Shown: positions 44,274 to 54,609 of the stretch, piece after piece | Layout of the letters: every line of letters begins with the position of its first letter | Position numbering within the stretch: the stretch's first letter is position 1 | Assembly (NCBI RefSeq): GCF_002584985.1 | Contig: NZ_NUPZ01000001.1 | Span: forward strand, 1 to 59,237 | Source of the DNA: Bacillus sp. AFS029637 | GTDB lineage: Bacteria > Bacillota > Bacilli > Bacillales > Bacillaceae_G | DNA length: 59,237 bases | Direction of reading: 5' to 3' | Notes under the pieces: generated by a model | Database searches by the model: none | The model's input: only the letters and a program-made list of their open reading frames with translations | Told to the model about the DNA's origin: nothing | Made by a program: the position numbers and the translations under genes

Positions 44274-44606
44274 TCTCTTCGATAGTATACTCGGCAATTG
44301 CACGTTAACTGCCAACTTATGTATAAACCCAAAAACTAATCCGATTCCGATAAATATGTATAGTATCGTAAATATCTTCCCAAAATCAGTTTGAGGACTG
44401 AAATCCCCATCACCAACAGTAGTTAGCGTCACGACGCTAAAATATAAAGCATCAAGAGGACGTAATCCCTCCACTGTGCTATAAAAGATCGTACCAGATA
44501 GTAAAGTCAAAATTGTTAATACGAATAAAACTTGAAATTCTTTATCTTTCCACGCTCGTAAACAAGCTTTTAGCATCCGTTTCAATGTCAACATAAATGA
44601 AAGCAT
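44262..44606 (-). CDS. NaK-type tetrameric cation channel
   Basis: A 114-residue two-helix pore protein, nearly identical to the B. cereus NaK channel known from crystal structures, as I remember that sequence. Interfacial helix (MLSFMLTLKRMLKACLRAW), outer helix about 23-44, pore helix, filter TVGDGD (63-68), inner helix about 75-100, tail ending SKRKKE. NaK has Asn at 68; here it is Asp. Asp66 is kept. I chose ATG 44606, preceded by GGAAGGGGAAG; the longer ORF adds 17 residues without support. It should form a non-selective or shifted cation channel. Confidence 0.93.
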   Translation of the reverse strand: MLSFMLTLKRMLKACLRAWKDKEFQVLFVLTILTLLSGTIFYSTVEGLRPLDALYFSVVTLTTVGDGDFSPQTDFGKIFTILYIFIGIGLVFGFIHKLAVNVQLPSILSKRKKE

Positions 44607-44670
44607 TAGACTTCCCCTTCCAAACAAAATACCTTTAGTTAAGGGAAAGTCTATCATCTTTCAGTATAGA

Positions 44671-44712
44671 AAAAAAGTAACCCTCTTCTATTTCAAGAAA
44701 AGGGCTACTTTC
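44671..44712 (-). terminator. bdhA terminator
   Basis: On the minus strand, AAAGTAGCCC and GGGTTACTTT pair with one wobble, followed by seven T. Confidence 0.8.
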
Positions 44713-44724
44713 TATTATTCTATT

Positions 44725-45777
44725 TTATTTAGGTGAAACAAGAATTTTCACTTGTGTTTTATCTTTTACAAGTGCTTCAAATCCTTCTTCAACAACTTGA
44801 TCCACTGTAATTTTTTTCGTAATTAATTTCTCTGCTTGAATTTGACCAGAGCTAATTAATTTAATAACAGCTGGGAAGATGTGACGGTATCCAAGAATAC
44901 CGATAACCTCTTTTTCTTTTAATACAAGGTTATTCGGAGTAATTGTTGCATCTTTTTCCCATACACTAACAATTACAGTTTGTCCTTCAAAGCTTGTGCT
45001 TTCAATTGCTTGACGTAGCACAACTTCAACACCTGTTACTTCAAAGCTAACATTTACACCTAAACCATTTGTTAAGTTACGAATTTCTGCTAATACATCT
45101 TGAGTAGCTGGATTTAATACGTAATCCGCACCTGCTAATTTCGCTAATTCTTGACGTTCTTTAGAAAGTTCAACTGCAATAACAGGAGTTGCGCCCGCTG
45201 CTTTAGCTGCTTGAATGACAAGAAGTCCAATTGGGCCACAACCAAATACTGCTACTGCTTCCCCTTCTTTTAATTTACTTTGACGTACTGCATGGACTGC
45301 TACTGCTGCTGGTTCTACAAGAGCGCCTTGTTCATACGTCATTTCATCTGGAATATGATGAACCATATTTTCTGGTACTACTGTATATTCAGAGAAACCA
45401 CCGCCATCTCCACCAAGACCATGGAAAACAAGTTGTTCACATACATTGTAATGTCCATGTTTACAAGCTTCACATTTACCACAAGAATAAATTGGTTCTA
45501 CAACGACGCGGTCTCCCACTTTATGAGATGTAACGCCTTCACCGATTTCAACTACCTCACCACTAAACTCATGACCTAAAATAACTGGTGCTTTTACATG
45601 TGTTAATGGATGCTCTTCTGTCGGAATAAAAATTGGTCCTGCTAAATATTCATGCAAGTCTGTTCCGCAAATACCACACCATTTAACTTTAATCTTAACT
45701 GCTCCTGGTCTTACAGTTGGTTCTGGTACTTCTTCTACTCGTACATCACGTTGATTATGCCAAAGTAATGCTTTCAT
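44725..45777 (-). CDS. bdhA: (R,R)-butanediol dehydrogenase
   Basis: A 350-residue zinc-dependent medium-chain dehydrogenase that interconverts acetoin and butane-2,3-diol with NAD. Catalytic zinc region WCGICGTDLHEY (Cys34-like) and LGHEFSGEV; structural zinc cysteines CGKCEACKHGHYNVC near 93-107; Rossmann motif VFGCGPIGLL near 174. ATG 45777 follows AGAGAGGGATG; the frame upstream adds three residues. The product handles overflow metabolites of fermentation. Alone in its transcript. Confidence 0.92.
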   Translation of the reverse strand: MKALLWHNQRDVRVEEVPEPTVRPGAVKIKVKWCGICGTDLHEYLAGPIFIPTEEHPLTHVKAPVILGHEFSGEVVEIGEGVTSHKVGDRVVVEPIYSCGKCEACKHGHYNVCEQLVFHGLGGDGGGFSEYTVVPENMVHHIPDEMTYEQGALVEPAAVAVHAVRQSKLKEGEAVAVFGCGPIGLLVIQAAKAAGATPVIAVELSKERQELAKLAGADYVLNPATQDVLAEIRNLTNGLGVNVSFEVTGVEVVLRQAIESTSFEGQTVIVSVWEKDATITPNNLVLKEKEVIGILGYRHIFPAVIKLISSGQIQAEKLITKKITVDQVVEEGFEALVKDKTQVKILVSPK

Positions 45778-45941
45778 TTTAAACATCCCTCTCTATGTAT
45801 ATACTTAACCTGGTGAAGTTTACAATTCTATTATAATACCTCCATCCATATATTTCAAAAAAACAATCTCAATTCTGCTAATATTTAACAAATAATGTTC
45901 AATATTTTGTCACTTTGTACTTTTTTCCACATCTGTTAATT

Positions 45942-45975
45942 CAATTTCATTGCAGTTGAAATTGGCATTATGCCA
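45942..45975. promoter_or_regulatory. Two palindromes between bdhA and the MFS gene
   Basis: CAATTTCA-N7-TGAAATTG (45942-45964) overlaps TGGCA-N3-TGCCA (45963-45975). They lie about 30 bases before the MFS gene and may be operators; the regulator is not known. Confidence 0.35.
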
Positions 45976-46002
45976 TAATAGCATAGGAGAGGTGAGTATC
46001 AC

Positions 46003-47157
46003 TTGAAATATTTTATTTACTTTATTGTTATCGTAGCGTTTTTAGATACATTTTCACAATTACCTATTATGAGTACGTTCGCCCAAAGTCTTGGAGGAAC
46101 CCCTCTTATTATTGGTCTAGTTGTCGGTATGTACTCATTTGCTAATATGATTGGTAATATTATTGCTGGCGCTGCCGTCGATAAATTTGGTGCAAAAAAA
46201 ATACTTTATATAAGCATGGGATTTACGAGTTTCATAGTCTTGTTATACACCGTTGTTCAAAGTGGTGAACAACTATTAGTTGTGCGCTTTATGCACGGTT
46301 TTAGTGACGGATTTTTAATTCCAGCTGCCTTTACGTTTTTATCAAAACAAACACATTCAGCAAGGCAAGGTAAAGCAATGGCTCTATCTGGTGCTGCTGT
46401 TGGAACAGCGGCAATTGTAGGACCGGCTTTCAGTGGTATTATGAAAGCAACCGCTGGCATAGAGTGGGTTTTCATTACCATCTCTATATTAATGGTTCTT
46501 GGTACAATCGTATCTCTATTCTTCTTACCAAATAACGTATCAAGAAAAGATACATCAAGAACGCAAATGATGAACAAAGAAGATATGATTGAACTGTTAA
46601 AGTCAGAACCGTTATTACAAGCATACATCGGCGCTTTCACATTAATGTTTTCACAAGGAATTGTCACATATATGTTACCAGTAAAAGTTGAAGCGTTGGC
46701 ACTGAAAGCATCTACAACTGGTATGATGTTAAGTGTATTCGGCATTACCGCTATCCTCTTCTTCTTGCTACCAACAAATCGTATTTACGATCGATTTAAT
46801 CGTTCAAAACTAATGTTGGTTGGCATTGCAGTTATGGCATTAGCGTTATCTTTACTCGGATTATTTACAACAAAAGGCATGCTCTTTATCGTTATGATGA
46901 TTTATGGAATTGGATTCGCTATCCTCTTCCCGTCAATCAATGCTTTACTTGTTGAAAATACGACAGACAGTAACCGCGGGAAAGCATTCGGATTGTTTTA
47001 TGCATTCTTCTCGTTAGGAGTTGTGGCTGGATCCTTTACAGTCGGAGCAATCGGAGCATCGCCTAGCATCAGCTTCGTTATCGGAACTGCCTTCTTAGTA
47101 ACATTTGCTGGGATGATTTATGTAAGAAGCAAAGTAAAAAAGACAATGATGGGATAA
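46003..47157 (+). CDS. MFS transporter
   Basis: A 384-residue 12-helix major facilitator. Motif A is at the loop 2-3 position (GAAVDKFGAKKIL near 58-70); motif near RFMHGFSDGFLIPAAFTFLS fits drug-efflux type MFS. The start is TTG 46003 after GGAGAGGTGA. No regulator sits next to it. The substrate is unknown. Confidence 0.82.
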   Translation: MKYFIYFIVIVAFLDTFSQLPIMSTFAQSLGGTPLIIGLVVGMYSFANMIGNIIAGAAVDKFGAKKILYISMGFTSFIVLLYTVVQSGEQLLVVRFMHGFSDGFLIPAAFTFLSKQTHSARQGKAMALSGAAVGTAAIVGPAFSGIMKATAGIEWVFITISILMVLGTIVSLFFLPNNVSRKDTSRTQMMNKEDMIELLKSEPLLQAYIGAFTLMFSQGIVTYMLPVKVEALALKASTTGMMLSVFGITAILFFLLPTNRIYDRFNRSKLMLVGIAVMALALSLLGLFTTKGMLFIVMMIYGIGFAILFPSINALLVENTTDSNRGKAFGLFYAFFSLGVVAGSFTVGAIGASPSISFVIGTAFLVTFAGMIYVRSKVKKTMMG

Positions 47158-47178
47158 TTCCATCATTGTCTTTTTTCA
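47141..47178 (+). terminator. Terminator of the MFS gene
   Basis: AAGACAATGATGG, loop, complement CCATCATTGTCTTTTTT. It overlaps the stop codon. Confidence 0.88.
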
Positions 47179-47392
47179 CTAATTTTCCGTATATAACCAA
47201 GTAATACCTGTAAATAAGCTTATGTATAAAAGCAATACTACCTTCTTCCTTTAAAAAAGCAACTGAATAAATACCGACGATACTTCGACAATTTCCTCGG
47301 AAATATTTCCTTTCCCCACATAATTTGATACATTACACATGAACTAATAGTTGTAGTACATGTGCTAAAATCATAACTTACTGTACAAATTT

Positions 47393-47428
47393 AAAAAGCA
47401 CATTCTTCATATGAAGAATGTGCTTTTA
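47393..47428 (-). terminator. inhA2 terminator
   Basis: AAAAGCACATTCTTCAT with its complement ATGAAGAATGTGCTTTT. Symmetric; it lies just after the inhA2 stop on the minus strand. The rest of 47179-47392 has no gene. Confidence 0.85.
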
Positions 47429-47433
47429 TATTA

Positions 47434-49833
47434 TTAACGCTTAATCCAAACAGCTCCAGCTGACTTATCCTCTGCTTGTCCAACAACTTGGAATTTAAGT
47501 CCAAGGTTTGGAACTTTTCGTCCTGCATCCGCAATTTGTTTATTGCTGTATACTTTTGAATCATCAAAAGTTGTCACACCTTGTAATCCAGAATAATTAA
47601 ACTGCCCGCGTGTTAACGAATTTACACTCCATGCTGGCGTTTGATCAAATGAAAATGCAGCATCCGCAATTTGCATGCCTGTATTACCGTACGTTGGTTT
47701 TCCGTTCAAATTACCAACAAACGCTTCTGGATGAGAGTCCACAACACCAAGGAACCCTTCACCTGGATGCACTCCAACCCAGTTATCTTTGAAACTATCA
47801 TCTGCATACCAAACAACAAGACCTGTATTATACACTGGACCTTTTCCTGCTTTTAATCCATTATCCGACCCAGCATAGTTTCTCCATTCTAAATAATAAT
47901 AATGAGGTTTCTTCTCTGTCCCATCAGAAACAACGAATCCATTTACCTTCATTTTAGCTTGCCCTTCTACATCATCAGAAAATACTACTTGTCCATCAAC
48001 CGTTACATTTACATTATCCATTGCGAAACCTTTATATGTTAAAGCTGGATCTGTAATATAATCGAATTGCAATTTCACTTTCTTCCCTTTAAATTGACTT
48101 AAATCATATGACTTATCAATCCATTTTCCATCTGTTGTATCTTTATCATCTTGTACTATCTGTTCTCCTAATCTATCAATCAATGTTTTCGTTCCATCTT
48201 CTGTTATAGCATGTACCTCGATGAAATCGCACTCTGCTTCCAATTCATAATTTGCTTTATAATCAAATTTTGCATTTGTTCCTTTTGTTAAATCAAAGTA
48301 CGGTGTCTCTAATGTTGTATGCATATCATCGCCTCTTGTACTATAATATGCATGCTTTCCAAATTCCGGTTTAATCGTTTCAACACTCTTACTTGGTAAG
48401 TTAACACGTACAACACCTGGACGATTTGATTTCGTAACACTTTGATCAATATATGTAGGAACTCCTACACCACGCTTAATTTTATCGTAATCTACTTCTA
48501 AAATCTTTGCCCAGTTGCCACCCATATTCTTTTGTAAGAAGTCTTTATTTTGTGGTGAAAAGCTAGTCGGCTCTGTTCCTGCAATTTTTCCGGTCCAACT
48601 ACCTCCACTCATTAACGACCAAGCTTCAACAGGTGATCCAGCTCCAGTATATTTCGTGTCATATTCATCCGGTAAACCAAGATCATGTCCAAATTCATGT
48701 GCAAACACACCTACAGCTCCATCTTCTGGTTCAATTGTATAGTCATGTGCTGCTACTTTTCCACCAAAGTAATCTACCTTTGATTTTGTCCCTTCAATCG
48801 CTACTGGATCTATTGCTAATTTTGAACGATGTGACCAAATTGCATCATCACCTAATTTACCGCCACCAGCTTCTTGACCAACACCAGCATGGATTACCAT
48901 TAAATGATCAACTACACCGTCAGGTTCATTTTGATTTCCATCTCCGTTTGTGTCATATCTATCGAATTGATCAAATTGAGATAAATCTAACCCTTTCTCA
49001 GCAGCTGCATGTAAAGCTTCTTTCACTAAATCACGTGCACCTTTTGGACCTTTATTATCATGACCACTGCTACCATCAGCTCCATAATCAGATGCTTTTC
49101 CCGGAACAGTTAGCCACTCCGTTACATATCCGTCTGTTGTATAACTACCGCCAGACTGCTCTTCGTAATATTGTTTAAACGTTTTTACTTTCGAACCATC
49201 AAATAATGTGTATGGTTCATTACCAAATAACATCTTTTGATAATGCTCTCTACTAAAGTCTTTCGAATACATATAACCTGGTGTTTGATCAATATTATTA
49301 TGTTTATAATCACTAAATTCAACGAGTAACACTAGTACTTTATCAGTTCGAACAGATCCCTTATATGGAGCTTGCTTTGCCCTAGAAGTTGGAACTTGCC
49401 CATTCAATTTTTTTGTATTTGGCTCCGGCCTTTGCTCGGGGCTAATATTTTTTTCAGTTTTCTTTACTTTCTCCTTTTCTTCCATTTTTTTCTCTTTTAC
49501 TTTTTTCACGAAATCAGATGCTTCTTTAGCAGTATCCGCTGGAAGAATTTCTTTATTTGCCTGATCCCCTTGTTTCCTTTCAATATATTTTTCTACAGCT
49601 TTTTTCGTCTCTTCTTTAGAAGATGCTGGATTAATTGTTCCTCTTTCTTTCAACGCTTCCGCTAAACGATCTTCTTGAATTAAATTGTAATCAATTGGTG
49701 TTGTGGATACATTGTCTTTCTCTTTCGCCGGCGTTTCCGCATATACGAACGGAGCACTCATTACAGATGTACATCCGATAATTGCCGTAATTGCTAACGT
49801 TGATAATACTTTAAATGGAGCTTTTCTTTTCAT
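47434..49833 (-). CDS. inhA2: Immune inhibitor A metalloprotease (M6 family, InhA2-like)
   Basis: A 799-residue secreted zinc protease that cleaves host defence proteins. Signal peptide about 1-32; a charged prodomain to about 160 rich in Lys and Glu; M6 catalytic domain with the zinc motif [13 protein letters not shown] near 378; then an MAM/VIC-like beta region from about 500 and a C-terminal domain. The position by bdhA, nak and plcB matches the inhA2 locus. ATG follows AGGAGAGACAGAGG. A near-PlcR box and a terminator-like structure lie in its leader. Confidence 0.93.
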   Translation of the reverse strand: MKRKAPFKVLSTLAITAIIGCTSVMSAPFVYAETPAKEKDNVSTTPIDYNLIQEDRLAEALKERGTINPASSKEETKKAVEKYIERKQGDQANKEILPADTAKEASDFVKKVKEKKMEEKEKVKKTEKNISPEQRPEPNTKKLNGQVPTSRAKQAPYKGSVRTDKVLVLLVEFSDYKHNNIDQTPGYMYSKDFSREHYQKMLFGNEPYTLFDGSKVKTFKQYYEEQSGGSYTTDGYVTEWLTVPGKASDYGADGSSGHDNKGPKGARDLVKEALHAAAEKGLDLSQFDQFDRYDTNGDGNQNEPDGVVDHLMVIHAGVGQEAGGGKLGDDAIWSHRSKLAIDPVAIEGTKSKVDYFGGKVAAHDYTIEPEDGAVGVFAHEFGHDLGLPDEYDTKYTGAGSPVEAWSLMSGGSWTGKIAGTEPTSFSPQNKDFLQKNMGGNWAKILEVDYDKIKRGVGVPTYIDQSVTKSNRPGVVRVNLPSKSVETIKPEFGKHAYYSTRGDDMHTTLETPYFDLTKGTNAKFDYKANYELEAECDFIEVHAITEDGTKTLIDRLGEQIVQDDKDTTDGKWIDKSYDLSQFKGKKVKLQFDYITDPALTYKGFAMDNVNVTVDGQVVFSDDVEGQAKMKVNGFVVSDGTEKKPHYYYLEWRNYAGSDNGLKAGKGPVYNTGLVVWYADDSFKDNWVGVHPGEGFLGVVDSHPEAFVGNLNGKPTYGNTGMQIADAAFSFDQTPAWSVNSLTRGQFNYSGLQGVTTFDDSKVYSNKQIADAGRKVPNLGLKFQVVGQAEDKSAGAVWIKR

Positions 49834-49921
49834 CCTCTGTCTCTCCTTTTATAAAACTTAAAATTCAGATAAATAAGTGCATTTTAGTCGAAATCTCTAT
49901 TTACTATCCTCCCTATATAAA

Positions 49922-49968
49922 AAGGCATAATTCTATAAACGTTAAGCTTTCTGTTCTAGAATCATGCC
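49922..49968 (-). terminator. Terminator-like hairpin in the inhA2 leader
   Basis: On the minus strand, GGCATGATTCTA pairs with TAGAATTATGCC (12 pairs with one G-U) around a 23-base loop, followed directly by TTTTTATAT. It lies about 90 bases before the inhA2 start, and a smaller hairpin (CCAG-AAAA-CTGG) lies directly upstream. This is the layout of an attenuator. No known riboswitch is recognised. Confidence 0.65.
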
Positions 49969-50072
49969 CTCCAGTTTTCTGGTCAGACTCCTACCTTTTT
50001 ATGTCGAAATATGAAAAATAAAAAGTGATTTGATATATATTAAATAGCTTATATAACAAATTTAAAAGACAA

Positions 50073-50088
50073 TATGCAAAATTGCATG
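50073..50088 (-). promoter_or_regulatory. PlcR-like box upstream of inhA2
   Basis: TATGCAAAATTGCATG matches TATGNAN4TNCATA at every fixed position except the last base (G for A). It lies about 240 bases upstream of the start codon, a typical distance for PlcR-controlled genes. inhA2 is a known PlcR target. Confidence 0.6.
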
Positions 50089-50103
50089 AAAATTCTTTTA
50101 AAT

Positions 50104-50139
50104 AAAAAAAAGAACCCTAGTCAATTAAACTAGGATTCT
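50104..50139 (-). terminator. Terminator of the rbs-tal operon
   Basis: On the minus strand, GAGAATCCTAGTTT, loop, complement ACTAGGGTTCTTTTTTT. Confidence 0.85.
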
Positions 50140-50149
50140 CGATTTCATA

Positions 50150-50797
50150 TTATTTCTCTTGTGTTTTTTCCCAATCAGCTAAGAACTTCTCAATTCCTTG
50201 ATCTGTTAATGGGTGCTTCACTAATGAAGCAATTACGTTTGCCGGGATTGTTGCAATATGTGCACCGTTTAATGCTGCGTCAGTTACGTGAACGCTGTGA
50301 CGTACAGATGCTGCAATGATTTCTGTTTCAATGCCGTGAATTGCAAAGATTTCTGCGATTTGGCGAATTAAGTCCATACCGTTATGACCGATATCATCTA
50401 GGCGACCTAAGAATGGTGAAACATATGTCGCACCAGCGCGAGCTGCAAGTAATGCTTGAACCGCTGAGAATACTAGTGTAACGTTTGTACGAATTCCTAA
50501 ATCAGAGAATGCTTTTACTGCTTTTAAACCTTCTGTTGTCATTGGAACTTTTACAACAACGTTTGGAGCGATTTTCGCTAGTTCTTTTCCTTCTTCGATC
50601 ATTTTATCAGCTTCTAAGCTAATTACTTCTGCACTTACAGGGCCTTCTACAACGCTGCAAATTTCACGAATACGCGCATGGAAATCTACGCCTTCTTTTG
50701 CTACAAGTGATGGATTTGTCGTTACTCCAGCTAATACACCTAATGCATTTGCCTCTTTAATTTCGTTAATGTTTGCTGTATCAATAAAGAATTTCAT
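50150..50797 (-). CDS. tal: Transaldolase (small TalC/Fsa type)
   Basis: A 215-residue class I aldolase of the short transaldolase family. The Schiff-base lysine is Lys83 in [21 protein letters not shown] near 24 and [17 protein letters not shown] near 105 are family motifs. It follows rbsB by 34 bases and closes the ribose operon, so it can feed ribose carbon through the non-oxidative pentose phosphate pathway. It could also act as fructose-6-phosphate aldolase. Confidence 0.93.
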   Translation of the reverse strand: MKFFIDTANINEIKEANALGVLAGVTTNPSLVAKEGVDFHARIREICSVVEGPVSAEVISLEADKMIEEGKELAKIAPNVVVKVPMTTEGLKAVKAFSDLGIRTNVTLVFSAVQALLAARAGATYVSPFLGRLDDIGHNGMDLIRQIAEIFAIHGIETEIIAASVRHSVHVTDAALNGAHIATIPANVIASLVKHPLTDQGIEKFLADWEKTQEK

Positions 50798-50831
50798 TTG
50801 TTATTCGTCCTTCCTAATTTCCATTTTATAT

Positions 50832-51758
50832 TTATTTATTTTTCTTAATAAGCTCTAATTCAATCGGAATAGATTTGTCCACTTTTTTACCTTGCGTTAT
50901 CTCTTTTGCTGTTTGCATCGCCTTCTCTCCGATTAATTCCGGTTTTTGAGCAACTGTTGCAGCCATACGCCCGTCTTTAACCGCTTTTACAGCATCTTCT
51001 GTTGCATCAAATCCAACAACGACTACATCTGTTTTTCCAGCAGACTTCAATGCTTCAAGCGCGCCTAGTGCCATCTCATCGTTATGCGCAAACACGGCTT
51101 TAATATCACCATTTGCTTGCAAAATGTTTTCCATAACAGATAATCCTTTTGCTCTATCAAAATCAGCTGCTTGTTTGGCAACTACTTTTAAAGACTTATC
51201 AGCTACGTTATGGAATCCTTTCCCACGCTCACGAGCAGCAGAAGAGCCAGGGATTCCTTCTAACTCAGCAACGTTTGCTCCCTCGCCGACTAATTCACGA
51301 ATGTAATCACTAGCCATTTGACCACCTTCGATATTATTAGATGCAATGTGAGAAACAACTTTACCTGCATTTGCAACGCGGTCTACTGTAATAACAGGAA
51401 CATTCGCTGCATTTGCCGCACTAACTGCTGAAGCAACAGCATCTGAATCGGTCGGATTAATAACAACTACATCGACACCTTTTTGAATTAAATCTTCAAC
51501 ATCATTTGTTTGCTTTGCTGCATCATTTTGCGCATCAACAGCAATCAATTCGATGCCGCTTTCTTTCGCTTTCTTTTCTGCACCCTTTTTCAAAGTTACG
51601 AAGAAGGGATTATTTAAAGTTGAAACAGAGAATCCAACTTTAATAGTTTTATTTCGACCTTTCTCGCTAGAATCCTTTGCCCATTCTGGTGGTTCCATTG
51701 AACAACCAGCAGTAATGACCATAATACATGCAACGAGTATAAGTAACCATTTCTTCAT
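50832..51758 (-). CDS. rbsB: Ribose-binding lipoprotein RbsB
   Basis: A 308-residue periplasmic-type binding protein tethered by lipid (lipobox ITAGC near 20). Fold markers: KVGFSVSTLNNPFFVTLKKG near 42, AVDAQNDAAKQTNDVEDLIQ near 73, and the ribose-binding VFAHNDEMALGALEAL near 230. ATG 51758 follows GGAGGGACAG. Works with RbsA and RbsC in ribose import; sugar identity comes from the operon. Confidence 0.94.
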   Translation of the reverse strand: MKKWLLILVACIMVITAGCSMEPPEWAKDSSEKGRNKTIKVGFSVSTLNNPFFVTLKKGAEKKAKESGIELIAVDAQNDAAKQTNDVEDLIQKGVDVVVINPTDSDAVASAVSAANAANVPVITVDRVANAGKVVSHIASNNIEGGQMASDYIRELVGEGANVAELEGIPGSSAARERGKGFHNVADKSLKVVAKQAADFDRAKGLSVMENILQANGDIKAVFAHNDEMALGALEALKSAGKTDVVVVGFDATEDAVKAVKDGRMAATVAQKPELIGEKAMQTAKEITQGKKVDKSIPIELELIKKNK

Positions 51759-51772
51759 GAACTGTCCCTCCA

Positions 51773-52708
51773 TTACGCTTCTTTTCGGCGATCAATTAAT
51801 ACAGCTAGTAAGATTACAAGCCCTTTTACAACTTGCTGGAAGAAAGAAGATACACCTAATAAATTTAAACCGTTATTTAGTACACCGATAATAAGTACAC
51901 CGATGAATGTACCAACAATCCATCCTCTTCCTCCTGAAAGGCTTGTTCCACCTAATACAACTGCTGCAATTGCATCTAATTCGTAAGAAGTACCTGCAGT
52001 CGGCTGTGCAGAATCTAGTCGTGATGTTAAGACAATACCTGCAAGCGCTGCCAAAATTCCGGAAAGACCGTAAATCATTACTTTAATTCTCGTAACATTA
52101 ATACCTGATAATGCTGCTGCTTCTTCATTTCCACCAATTGCAAATGTACGACGACCAAATGTCGTTTTCTTCAAAATGAAGTACAGTACTGCGAAAGCGA
52201 TCATCATAGTAACAGCTGGTACCGGAATACCAAGAAAATAACCGCGGCCAAACATTTGGAACATTAAATGATCACCAAGACCAGTGATCGGACGTCCGTC
52301 CATATAAACAAGCGTCAACCCACGAAAAATAGTCATTGTTGCTAAAGTTGCAATAAATGGAGCTACTTTTCCCTTTGCTATGATGATACCGTTTATAATT
52401 CCCATTACAAGACCTGCTAACAATCCAACTGCCATTGCAAGGAACGGATCCATGCCACTTGCCATCATTCCAGCAACAAGTGCACTTGATAATGCTAAAA
52501 TAGAACCTACCGATAAGTCAATACCCCCTGTTAAAATTACGAAGGTCATTCCGAATGCAATAAGCGCATTAATCGATACTTGACGCAGTATATTAAATAA
52601 ATTTGGAATTTCAATAAATGCTGGATTTAAAGCTGTAATTACTACAATAATTAGTACTAGTCCAATTAAAGAACCAAGTTGTTGTAATACATTCCCCTTC
52701 TTAGCCAT
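51773..52708 (-). CDS. rbsC: Ribose ABC transporter permease RbsC
   Basis: A 311-residue membrane permease with about eight to ten helices. Family motif GGIDLSVGSILALSSALVAG near 60 and ALSGINVTRIKVMIYGLSG near 203, the cytosolic contact for RbsA. The start overlaps no gene but lies two bases after the rbsA stop. Confidence 0.94.
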   Translation of the reverse strand: MAKKGNVLQQLGSLIGLVLIIVVITALNPAFIEIPNLFNILRQVSINALIAFGMTFVILTGGIDLSVGSILALSSALVAGMMASGMDPFLAMAVGLLAGLVMGIINGIIIAKGKVAPFIATLATMTIFRGLTLVYMDGRPITGLGDHLMFQMFGRGYFLGIPVPAVTMMIAFAVLYFILKKTTFGRRTFAIGGNEEAAALSGINVTRIKVMIYGLSGILAALAGIVLTSRLDSAQPTAGTSYELDAIAAVVLGGTSLSGGRGWIVGTFIGVLIIGVLNNGLNLLGVSSFFQQVVKGLVILLAVLIDRRKEA

Positions 52709-52710
52709 CC

Positions 52711-54195
52711 TTACTCTCCCCCTGTAGCTAGTGCCATAATAGACTCTTGTGATGCCTCATCTTTCTCTAAAATACCGCCGATTTTCCCTTCATGAATAAC
52801 GAGAACGCGATCACTCATTCCTAAAACTTCTGGAAGCTCAGATGATACCATAATAACGGCATCTCCTTGCTCGGTAAGCTTATTCATAATAGAGTAAATT
52901 TCTTTTTTCGCTCCAACATCGACACCTCTCGTTGGCTCATCTAAAATGAGTAGTTGCGGATGAATACCTAGCCATTTTGCGATTACAACCTTTTGCTGGT
53001 TTCCACCAGAAAGAGATTTCACTGCTTGCTCTCCACTAGATGCTTTCACATTAAGCAGTTTCATCATGTCCCCTGTAAATTGTTGTTCTAGTTCGTTACT
53101 AAGGACACTTCCCTTTGAAAGACTTTCTAAATTTGGTAAAGCTAAATTTTCACGAATTGAGAAATCTAACACTAACCCTTCAGATTTTCTATCTTCTGTA
53201 ATGAAAGCAATTCTTTGCCTAATTGCATCTATCGGACTATCAATCTTTACTTCTTGCCCATTTATAAATATTTTTCCAGAATCTAACGGTTCATATCCAA
53301 ATATCGCTTTCATAATATCTGTACGACCAGCTCCCATCAAACCAGCTACACCAAGGATTTCACCTTTTCTCACTTGAAACGAAACATTTTCAAATTTCCC
53401 CTTTTTCGTTCCATTACGCATTTCAAAAATCACTTCGCCAATTTGACTATTACGCTCTGGGTAACGTTCACCAATGCTGCGCCCCACCATCATACTCACC
53501 ACTTCATCAAATGACGTTTCTGAAATTAACCTCTTTCCTACGTATTCTCCATCACGTAAAATCGTAATGGCATCACATATTGAAAAAATCTCTTCCATAC
53601 GGTGTGAAATATAAACGAATGAAACACCTTCTTTACGCAACTTATTTATAACTGTAAAGAGCGTTTCGATTTCACGATCCGTCAGTGCCGCAGTAGGTTC
53701 ATCCATAATAATAACGCTCGCGTTTGTCATTAAGGCTTTCGCAATTTCGATAATTTGCTGTTGTCCAACCGATAACTCTCCCGCTAACATAGCGCCTTTT
53801 ACATTCAACCCTAGCTCCGCCAATTGTTGCTGGGCCATTGCATTCATTTGGCGTGTGCGTAAAATACCTGTTTTACCGTACATTAACTCTTTACCAAGAA
53901 ACATATTTTCAGCTACTGTTAAATTCGGCAATATGTTCAGTTCTTGATGTATAAATGCAATACCATAGGCTTCTGCTTCTTTCGCATTTTTAAAAGTACG
54001 TTCTTGTCCATCAATTGTGACTGTTCCACCATCTTTTGTATATACACCTGTCAAAATCTTCATAAGCGTTGATTTACCCGCTCCATTTTCCCCCATCAAT
54101 GCATGGACTTCTCCTGTTTCAATCATAAACTGTGCATTCTTTAAAACAGGATTGCCATTGAACGCCTTTGAAATGTTTTTCATTTCAATACGCAT
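52711..54195 (-). CDS. rbsA: Ribose ABC transporter ATPase RbsA
   Basis: A protein of about 494 residues with two fused ATPase domains. First half: Walker [10 protein letters not shown] near 35, signature LSVGQQQ, Walker [12 protein letters not shown]. Second half: signature LSGGNQQK and Walker [15 protein letters not shown]; its P-loop region is degenerate, as usual for sugar ATPases of this class. I chose ATG 54195, nine bases after AAAGGGAA; earlier starts lie too close to that site. Confidence 0.93.
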   Translation of the reverse strand: MRIEMKNISKAFNGNPVLKNAQFMIETGEVHALMGENGAGKSTLMKILTGVYTKDGGTVTIDGQERTFKNAKEAEAYGIAFIHQELNILPNLTVAENMFLGKELMYGKTGILRTRQMNAMAQQQLAELGLNVKGAMLAGELSVGQQQIIEIAKALMTNASVIIMDEPTAALTDREIETLFTVINKLRKEGVSFVYISHRMEEIFSICDAITILRDGEYVGKRLISETSFDEVVSMMVGRSIGERYPERNSQIGEVIFEMRNGTKKGKFENVSFQVRKGEILGVAGLMGAGRTDIMKAIFGYEPLDSGKIFINGQEVKIDSPIDAIRQRIAFITEDRKSEGLVLDFSIRENLALPNLESLSKGSVLSNELEQQFTGDMMKLLNVKASSGEQAVKSLSGGNQQKVVIAKWLGIHPQLLILDEPTRGVDVGAKKEIYSIMNKLTEQGDAVIMVSSELPEVLGMSDRVLVIHEGKIGGILEKDEASQESIMALATGGE

Positions 54196-54213
54196 TCTCA
54201 TCACTTCCCTTTA

Positions 54214-54609
54214 TTAAAAAATCACGCCTGCATGTAAAATTACATTGGCATAAGGTGTAGCCTCACCTGTACGAATAATTGCCTTCGCATTCTTCGTATA
54301 CTCTTTAAATTGTTCATGGGATACATATTCAAATGCTGGATCCATTAATTTCATTTCGATTCCTTTATTTACTTCCGCATTATTTATAATAATTTCTTCA
54401 GCTAACGTCACTTTTTCAATTGCCATATCATCAGCTACAACTTGTAATACGTCTAAAAAACTTGGTTTTCCGATTTCAACCGCTAAATCAATTCGTTTTA
54501 CTCCATCAGGAATAGGTAACCCGCAGTCTGCAATTACAAGCGTATCTGTATGCCCGAGTGAAGCAAGGACTGCTGCAATCTCACTGTTTAATACACCGTG
54601 CTTCTTCAT
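54214..54609 (-). CDS. rbsD: D-ribose pyranase RbsD
   Basis: A 131-residue enzyme that interconverts ribose pyranose and furanose so that RbsK can use it. Core motif [20 protein letters not shown] near 16-35 includes the catalytic His; the C-terminal [20 protein letters not shown] is conserved. It overlaps rbsK by four bases (ATGA). Confidence 0.94.
   Translation of the reverse strand: MKKHGVLNSEIAAVLASLGHTDTLVIADCGLPIPDGVKRIDLAVEIGKPSFLDVLQVVADDMAIEKVTLAEEIIINNAEVNKGIEMKLMDPAFEYVSHEQFKEYTKNAKAIIRTGEATPYANVILHAGVIF

Noticed and set aside
48633-49178. 181-codon plus-strand frame inside inhA2
   Set aside because: Low-complexity His/Leu/Gln-rich translation typical of an antisense shadow.
49922-50020. 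c-di-GMP (GEMM) riboswitch in the inhA2 leader
   Set aside because: Terminator and small hairpin are present, but the conserved CACGCA and GGGCAAACC-type core is missing.
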